A DNA stretch of 64,000 nucleotides from Sphagnum compactum. Its lineage: Eukaryota; Bryophyta; Sphagnopsida; Sphagnales. The position numbers and the translations under genes are program-made. Under the pieces are notes generated by a model that saw only the letters and a program-made list of their open reading frames with translations, was not told the origin of the DNA and searched no databases. This document shows, piece by piece, positions 57,801 to 64,000 of this stretch. The stretch lies in assembly GCA_965153455.1 (NCBI GenBank), contig OZ234500.1, forward strand, positions 6,944,001 to 7,008,000, read 5' to 3'. The number at the start of each line of letters is the position of its first letter. Positions within the stretch are counted from its first letter, which is position 1.

Positions 57801-57924
57801 TTCTAGCATCAAATACCATGGACTCCACACATTCCACCTTCCCTCCATTGATAAAACACTGTACACAAGAACAATAGGCTTGATTAATATAATTAATGTA
57901 TTCAACAATAAGATTGGACTCCAC
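54831..57924 (-). pseudogene. hAT transposase relic (DUF659 type)
   Basis: Minus-strand relic of a plant hAT transposase. Order from the N-terminus: a BED-type zinc-finger remnant (VECKFYGNVISYCKDRMFFH, near 57,800-57,730), then a DUF659 start (YKPPSYHGLCIDLLKQ, 57,270-57,220). The core block at 57,115-56,852 reads FIGSIDTIGEQKDAYYICN and IVQICTNNVLNMKSA and ends HVAHYLDLLLED. Next comes LLLLNPTETQFATNFLMVER at 56,740-56,680. The C-terminal dimerisation remnant is WWDFIRANGRTFAPIAHRIL and CSASLWERNQSSYSFVHSK at 56,110-55,970. A low-complexity tail follows to about 54,830. Several frames and stops divide it. hAT transposases act in the nucleus and cut at inverted repeats; this copy cannot. Confidence 0.85.
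55586..55602 (+). repeat. 17-base G homopolymer
   Basis: Uninterrupted G run inside the C-terminal tail region of the hAT relic (poly-Pro codons on the minus strand). A matching C run occurs near 58,008-58,017. Confidence 0.95.
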
Positions 57925-58184
57925 CTTTAGGGCTTACAATTGAAATTTAGCACCAATTACAAATCCAATATGATGATCTAAAATTCAAACACCCATAACC
58001 GTTTCACCCCCCCCCCCTCCCAAGGTATATGGCAATGGTTGGTGTTAAACAACACAAGGCCACACACTTCAAAGGAAAAAGTGAGAATTGACATGCAAGG
58101 TTCACATTTTATTATCAGGTAGACCAAATTATGTCATCAAACCAGTGGTGGGGTTCAATCCACCATTAATCAGATGACCCAAAT

Positions 58185-58455
58185 CCATAATTGTGCGATG
58201 ACCGAAAAAAATTCAATCACCACATGATTGGCAACGGAATACTTTTGGTCACCAAACTTGTGGCGACCAAAAACATTCCATCGCCAATTATGTGGCGGTC
58301 GAAAAGTTTCAGTCGCCACATGATTGACGAAATTTTTTTGTGCAATGACCAAAACATTTCTATCATCGCAAGCTTGGCAATTAAAAATTTTCAATTATTG
58401 CAAGCTTGGCAACCAAATTTTTTCTATCACTGCAAGTTTTATGGCAATTGAAACG
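58185..58455. repeat. TGGCGACC/GGTCGCCA repeat cluster 3
   Basis: Inverted pairs such as ATGACCGAAA...CAATCACC, TGGCGACCAAAAACATTCCA with TCGCCA, and GGCGGTCGAAAAGTTTCAGT with CGCCAC. Same theme as clusters 1 and 2. With cluster 2 it flanks the hAT relic on both sides. Confidence 0.85.
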
Positions 58456-61400
58456 AGCCCAATTTTGGTCATCCATAAGCCTGACTTGGCCAACCCAAGA
58501 ATCCCTTTGACCTAGGTTGACCTTAGGCTAACACGATGTAGGGGTGCATCTGCATCTAGATGCATCTGATGCATTGTGATTGATGCACAAACGCCGTGAC
58601 AACCCTACAGTTAATTACTAATTCATTCATAGTTAAATCTTAGTTAATTCATACAGTGTATTTGCAGTTAAGAAAGGTGAATCTTAAGAATTTTTTTTAG
58701 TTAGTGGGCACATGCAAACTTGCATGGAAGCTTCCTTGAGTTAGGTCCCTAGAAGGGTCATACCCCCATTACCTTTAATTTGTTCAACATTAATTTAAGG
58801 TACGATCTTGTTCCATAGCTATGTTATGTTCCTTTTGTGTTTACATTTTTATATTTTATCACAACAAAAATTTATTTGTACTTTGGTTTCACATGATTCA
58901 TGTTCTTGACTTTAACCTTTTTGTTTTTGGATTTAGACTTAAACCTACCCTTTCATCATTTGTTTTTGGGTGTAATCATAATCAAACAAGCCAAAGAACT
59001 ATCAATTTTGTCACACATGTTTATGTAGTGCACTTTAATGTTATGTTAATCAAGGAAATTTGTGCTAAATGATTTATATGAATGTTCAAGAATTCCAAAA
59101 AAATCATTTAATTTAATAAATTGAGTTCTGGTAAATTAGTAAAGGACTTTTGAATTTTAACACCAAAAAATCAATTTCATAACGCACTAGGCTAAGGAGT
59201 TTTTTAATAAAAAAAATTTGATGGGAAAAATCTTGAAATGAGAATAACGTACTATCCACATTCAAAAAACACTCATAATTATTAAAATTGTGGTACTTGA
59301 AATTCTGAAAATTTTAAAAATATGACTTTAGAATGTTCAAATTTCAAAAGTCATTTGCGAGATGTAAATAAGTCATACTATGTATGACATATGAACAAAG
59401 TTGTGGCTTATGGTACAAAAAATTAAAGTTTAAAATAATTAGTATATTTTGACATGATTTGAAATTATCATTATTTTTAAAGATGAAACATAAAATCTGG
59501 TAGAATCTATACACTTTTAAAGAATTCATATTTATTCAAAAAAAGTTAACAAAAATCATGTAATTTATTGGGGAAATTGCAAATATTTTTAAGATCTTGC
59601 AAAAAAAAACCCTTAAAAAAATTCATGTGATGAAAAAATCAAAATGATCACAAAGGGCCCATTTATGCTTGAATCTTTTGTCATTGTTGGCTTATTTGAT
59701 TGTGATTACAACCCTTTGCAGTTTTTGTGCCCATGATAACATCCACACTTGTTTATAAAATAATTAATGAATTTTGAAATTTTCATGTCAAGAATAAAAT
59801 ATTTTGAATATTCAAAAAGACTATGTATTTTCCTTCACATAATGTTTTTGAATTTTTTTTGAAAATGATGACATTTTTTATAAATAATATAATTATTGTC
59901 AAAGATGCCAAGGAACTATGGTAATAAATAAAATGTAAATATAAATATGATATCCATGTATAATAAGTTATATAATAAATAAGATGGATTATTTGAACTT
60001 GTAGTATGTCATATTGGGACAAGAATCACCAAATGAGTTTTTAAATACATACAAACCATTTGATCTCATCAAGTTGTGTTTGTTTTATAGCAATATTTTC
60101 ATCTTTTATCTTCATATGCAATGTCAATTACAATTATAAGGATTTCCATAAGCTACAAGGATATTTTATAGTCATATAATAGGAAATCATGATATGATGC
60201 AATGTGCTACATGCAACAAATCCTCTTTATTTGCACCAAGACTAAAATTATTAGAATAAAATGAAAGACAAATATCCTTATGGAAGAAGAAGAAAATGCA
60301 AATGTTCTTGAAATGAAAAACATTAATTCATTTCATATGAAATTGAAGCATGAAGAACATTGTAATGCAACTTGAATTGAATTTGAATTGAATTCAAATA
60401 CATTGAAAGGAATTCGAATTCAACTAAATTCAATTCAAATTCAACTTTATTTTATTCAACAATTATTTTTAAATTAAATTGAATTGAACTCAAATTCAAT
60501 TAAAAATGAATGGGATGCAAATTGGTGGAAAAGGTATTGAAAATCTTCTTGTGAATATGGTGTTTGAAGATTTTTTTTTAAAAAGACACAAATTTGAAAA
60601 AATAATTTTCCATGCCTCTTTACATGGGAATGGGCTACACAAATTCCAATTTGGAATTGTCCAATCTACAATGACAACTTATGGAACCTAAAATTGTTCT
60701 ACCTAAACTAGTTCCAATGAATCATTGTCATTGCAATATATATATATTGATGGTGTTTGGCTATGATTTTCATAAGGTAAAAACTAGTTTGGCGGCCATT
60801 GGGAATAATTGAAGTATATGTCTTTTGTCAATCATCAAATTTTGAACATAAGCAATTTTGGCAATCTTGATATTTTGAACATATGCATTTTGATGATCAT
60901 TGCATTTTGAATGTCTTTATTTTGGCAAGATGTAAATAACCAAAGCAAACCCTAAGTCCCAGTACCCATACAATCAAAATTGTTCTAGTCTCATTTCAAA
61001 AGTAAGCTTTTCCAAGGTGATTGAACCCCAACCATGATGGTCTTGTTGATGTAGAATGGAAGTTTAAAAGCCCCCACATGTTAAAAAAACCCTATTAACA
61101 ACTCAACTTTGTAACATCCAACCTCAAGGACCAAGAGAACACCCATTTCTTGTTTTTTTATCCAATATCAATATTGAACAATTAATTGTTTCACAACTTG
61201 CATGACTACTACAAATGAAAAAAAACCAATACATATGCTTGCAACTGAATAATGTACTGAAAGAAATAAAAAATAAAGTGTTTCAAATGAGCAATTCTAC
61301 TACATTCCAAAACACATTGAGTTTGTTGTAATCTAAAATTAGTAGAACCTAAATGTTTCAAAAATAAAAGGTGCACATTTAAAATATAGCTTGGAGGCTA

Positions 61401-61499
61401 GAACATTAGAGTTATACCAATTTGCTTTGTATTTGACCTTTTCATCTTTCCAACTTAAAATAACATCTTCATATGGGAAGCTAGACAAGTTGAAAAATT
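58456..61499. other. AT-rich spacer
   Basis: No gene recognised. A small palindromic patch with GCATCTAGATGC lies at 58,552-58,563. A TTAATTCA-type patch at 58,610-58,670 resembles the array at 46,490. An AATTGAATT-rich inverted repeat lies near 60,371-60,445. Confidence 0.5.
60371..60445. repeat. AATTGAATTC-rich inverted repeat
   Basis: TTGAATTTGAATTGAATTC on the left arm and its near reverse complement AATTCAATTCAAATTCAA on the right arm can form an imperfect hairpin. Confidence 0.6.
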
Positions 61500-63160
61500 A
61501 TAACTAAACATGTGAACACAAACATCAAGATGTGTTGTTAGATGGTTTCATAGCCTACTTTTCATGAAGGTCGAATTGTGGAATGTCCTTTCATTTTCTA
61601 CATAACCCAAGACATGAACAATAACCATTTCAACAAGCTTGTTATAGTCATTTAATTTGTGGGATAAAATAAATTCACAACTTGGAAACATAACCTTCTT
61701 ATTAAAGCCTTCAACCATTATTAATTATGCATTAGGAGTCATGATCAACCAAAAATATTGCACATCAAACAAATGTGTATCCAACATTGGGGGAACAAAG
61801 GTTTTAGCTTTGGCTTTTTTTGAAACATAGAAGGAAGCTTTATTTATAACCAAATGAACTAGAAATGCCATGTAAAAAAATCTCGTTCAACCAATATTGG
61901 GGATAAATCATTCCCATTGTATTCATTATCTTATGTTCTAGAAATCTCCGTTGTAAATCAAAGTTTGGTTTACCTCTATGCATGTGCATCAAACTTGGTG
62001 CCATTATGATTGCATTGGTTTAATGAACTACATGGTAGATCCTTCATTAGACCACATGTGCACAACAAACATTTGAATACCAATCTTTAAACCAAGAATC
62101 TTTTGTGGATATGTAGAATTATGCCACCACCTTAAAGGCAACATTTTATTGGGTGGGTGATCAAAGAATTGAAGGCACCAAACACTAAATCCTGAAAGAA
62201 AAATTATGGATCAATGTACAAGTGAAACAATTTGACCTTTGCAAGTTTAACAACATTCACAAATTCAACAATGCACACATTTTGCCACTACACAAACTTG
62301 ATCAAAGTTTGCACTACTTTCAACATGGGCAAAAGGTAGGGCACACCAAAAATGAGCTCAAGGTTGTCAAGCAAAACCAAGTTGTTTTGAGTAGCTTTGT
62401 TCTTTGATGAATCCAAATGTGTTTTCACAATGAGGGACTTGTGTTTTGACACAATACATTTTAGACGGTCTAACATGTTAATCCAATGTGTCTTTATGTT
62501 CTTCAACAACTTCTAACCTTTAGGAGCTAGTGTCTTTGCAAAGTTCATAAATTCCAATTACTTTTTGGGGCTATGAATGAAGAACACACCAAAACATCGC
62601 CTTAATGCAAGATGTTAGAAGCATTTTTTTTATAGTACAATGATTGCCTAGTTCAATGTGTAAGTGCACATTAATGAAATAAAAATTTGTGTTCTCCTTC
62701 ATTTGAGTAGTAACATTTGTGTGATGCCCATGCAACATAAATTACCATCACAACCAAAACATACCCACCAAAAAGCAAGCTGTTCTTTAGCTAAACCTTC
62801 AAACTTGACCACACTTTACTAAATTTTGGTAGTAATGTTCTTGATTATTGCACCCATTTAAACAAGTTGAAACACATAAGTAAAATTGGAATGAAAAATC
62901 AAATTTTCATCTTGTGAACATGCACTTTCATCCACTATTGATTTGTTGATGGTTTGCATTTCATCTACATTCAAAGCAAATAAAACAAACTCTTGCATAA
63001 CAATGTTTTTGTTTTTCAAGTTGGCATCGTGTATAAAATCTACCATTCCCCATTCCTTATTGTTAGTCCAATGTTTCTTTGGGTTGCTTTTCAAATTCAA
63101 AAACATGTATTGATTTTTAAGGGTTTTGAATTTTGTCATTAATCCATGGCTTAACAAATG
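61500..63160 (-). pseudogene. hAT/ZMYM-like transposase relic, minus strand
   Basis: The second relic of the transposase type seen at 640-1,304. Read from 63,157 downward: an N-terminal region (MTKFKTLKNQYMFLNLKSNP, HWTNNKEWGMVDFIHD), then FALNVDEMQTINKSI, which is equivalent to VALTIDEVANVDNQNW in the first relic. At 62,509-62,288 the block MLKNIKTHWINMLDRLKCIV followed by LLDNLELIFGVPYLLPML matches the 'LRNVKTRWISML ... LLPML' region of the family. Weak C-terminal traces extend to about 61,500. Many stops and frame shifts. It lies next to MITE family A copy 5. Confidence 0.7.
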
Positions 63161-63243
63161 AAAAATACTTGAAAAATTTAAATCATTTTCTTTTTTGAAC
63201 TTCCCTTAAACTTGGATCATGAGTTCCAAATTAAACCACATAA

Positions 63244-63991
63244 GGTGAATGCAAGCTATAGTGGTTCACTTTTGGTGTCATAATGACAATTTTTATAAGG
63301 TGCTTTGTGTTTAAATGCTTATATAGTGAATAATTTAACTTGAAATACATTAAATGATGATTCATTCTAGACTAACAACTTGATTATGAAGAAATTTGCA
63401 CAATTATTTTTGAAAATAATGCATTCATTATTAATAGTGGACTTTTGAAATAAAAAATGTGGATTGGTCAATTGGCTAGATTGTTAAGAAATTAAGAAAT
63501 TCCTACCAAATTGTTTATAGGGACTAAGAATGGTTGAAAAATGAAATGATAAAGTTAAGTGTGAAATCATTTTTTTGTGAAACCTTAACCAAGTGGTATT
63601 TATGAATTTTTGAAGTTTTTGAATTGGACTTAATTTTAAAAAGTCTTTTTGAAATGAATTTTTTTGTGTTTGTCAAAATTTCCATGCCCAATGGGTATTA
63701 CATAATTGAAATATCTAAATGGGGCTTTATTTTTATGGACTTTATGTGTTTTTCTTTTAGGATTTCCAAAGTGATTTCACCATATTACAAGTTAACAACA
63801 ACATTTTTCAATATGGGTTTTCACCTAGTTTTAAAATGTTTCATAAGTGAATGAAATTGTAATAATCAAAAGTTACATTAATGAAAATTTAAATTTAAAA
63901 CCATATCCACATGGATAATATATAAAAACATGTTAAGACTCTTGGGAGTCTCACATTTATTTAAAATGAGTCATTATAACTTGCATTCACC
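63244..63991 (-). mobile_element. MITE family A, copy 5 (with 5-bp TSD)
   Basis: The termini are GGTGAATGCAAGCTATAGTG at the left and, reverse-complemented, GGTGAATGCAAGTTATAATG at the right, giving an inverted repeat of about 30 bp with few mismatches. It is directly flanked by CATAA at 63,239-63,243 and 63,992-63,996, the best target duplication of the family. The interior shares short blocks with copies 3 and 4. Non-coding apart from chance ORFs such as 63,624-63,854. Confidence 0.82.
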
Positions 63992-64000
63992 CATAAGGAT

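Noticed and set aside
53438-58150. CACCACTG (53,438) and CAGTGGTGG (58,144) as hAT termini of the DUF659 element
   Set aside because: The motifs face the wrong way for a left/right terminus pair and have no matching flanks.
46690-58611. A single giant transposon bounded by GGTTGTCA (46,692) and TGACAACC (58,597)
   Set aside because: The motifs match for only about eight bases, the adjoining sequences differ, and no 8-bp target duplication is found. Kept only as a hypothesis.
1-64000. tRNA, rRNA and other structural RNA genes
   Set aside because: No cloverleaf with conserved A and B boxes or rRNA-like conserved blocks was noticed on reading; the only tRNA-related sequence is the retroelement primer-binding site.

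Overview
The window looks like nuclear DNA of a land plant with a large, repeat-rich, AT-rich genome. The evidence is a Ty3/gypsy chromovirus primed by a plant-type initiator-Met tRNA site, a plant-type L1 LINE with a zf-RVT C-terminus, hAT transposase relics, hAT- and CACTA-type MITEs, and many decayed non-coding repeats. A seedless plant (moss, lycophyte or fern) is plausible from the style of the kinase, RING and transposase relics, but that is an impression and not a demonstrated assignment. I see no intact cellular gene, no rRNA or tRNA gene, no CRISPR array and no bacterial-style operon.

Layout. 0-1.3 kb: a MITE (family A) abutting a relic of a hAT/ZMYM-like transposase. 1.3-7.5 kb: AT-rich spacer with a 1-kb inverted-repeat element (family B). 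7.5-13.1 kb: a more complex, less AT-rich stretch with perfect hairpins but no recognisable exons. 13.1-21.9 kb: a family B arm, one ankyrin-repeat exon relic, two more family A MITEs, a 170-215 bp tandem array and AGGT/ACCT-rich tracts. 21.9-27.3 kb: small inverted-repeat elements, a CACTA-type MITE and decayed copies of a hAT-type repeat.

27,383-36,260 is the best-defined object. It is a complete chromovirus with a 5-bp target duplication (GATTA), 825-bp LTRs, primer-binding site, gag, protease, RT/RNase H, integrase, chromodomain and polypurine tract. It is dead: one in-frame stop after gag, three frameshifts in pol, a stop before the chromodomain and a lost catalytic Glu in integrase. Its 3' LTR is split by a 1,869-bp, 5'-truncated LINE in the opposite orientation, flanked by a perfect 14-bp target duplication. 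Removing the LINE and one 14-mer leaves exactly 825 bp, the length of the 5' LTR.

36.3-46.7 kb holds a second CACTA MITE, another family A copy, a second complex-sequence stretch with a possible terminal exon, a family B element and a non-autonomous hAT element with a perfect 8-bp target duplication. 46.7-58.5 kb is the most unusual part. Relics of a protein kinase, a coiled-coil/RING-H2 protein and a DUF659-type hAT transposase all lie on the minus strand, separated by three clusters of one palindromic repeat theme (TGGCGACC/GGTCGCCA with variants). 58.5-64 kb ends with a second ZMYM-like transposase relic beside a fifth family A MITE, this one with terminal inverted repeats and a 5-bp target duplication.

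Nothing here works together as a pathway. The window is a layered record of transposition, and the one arrangement worth testing as a unit is the kinase/RING/hAT block.
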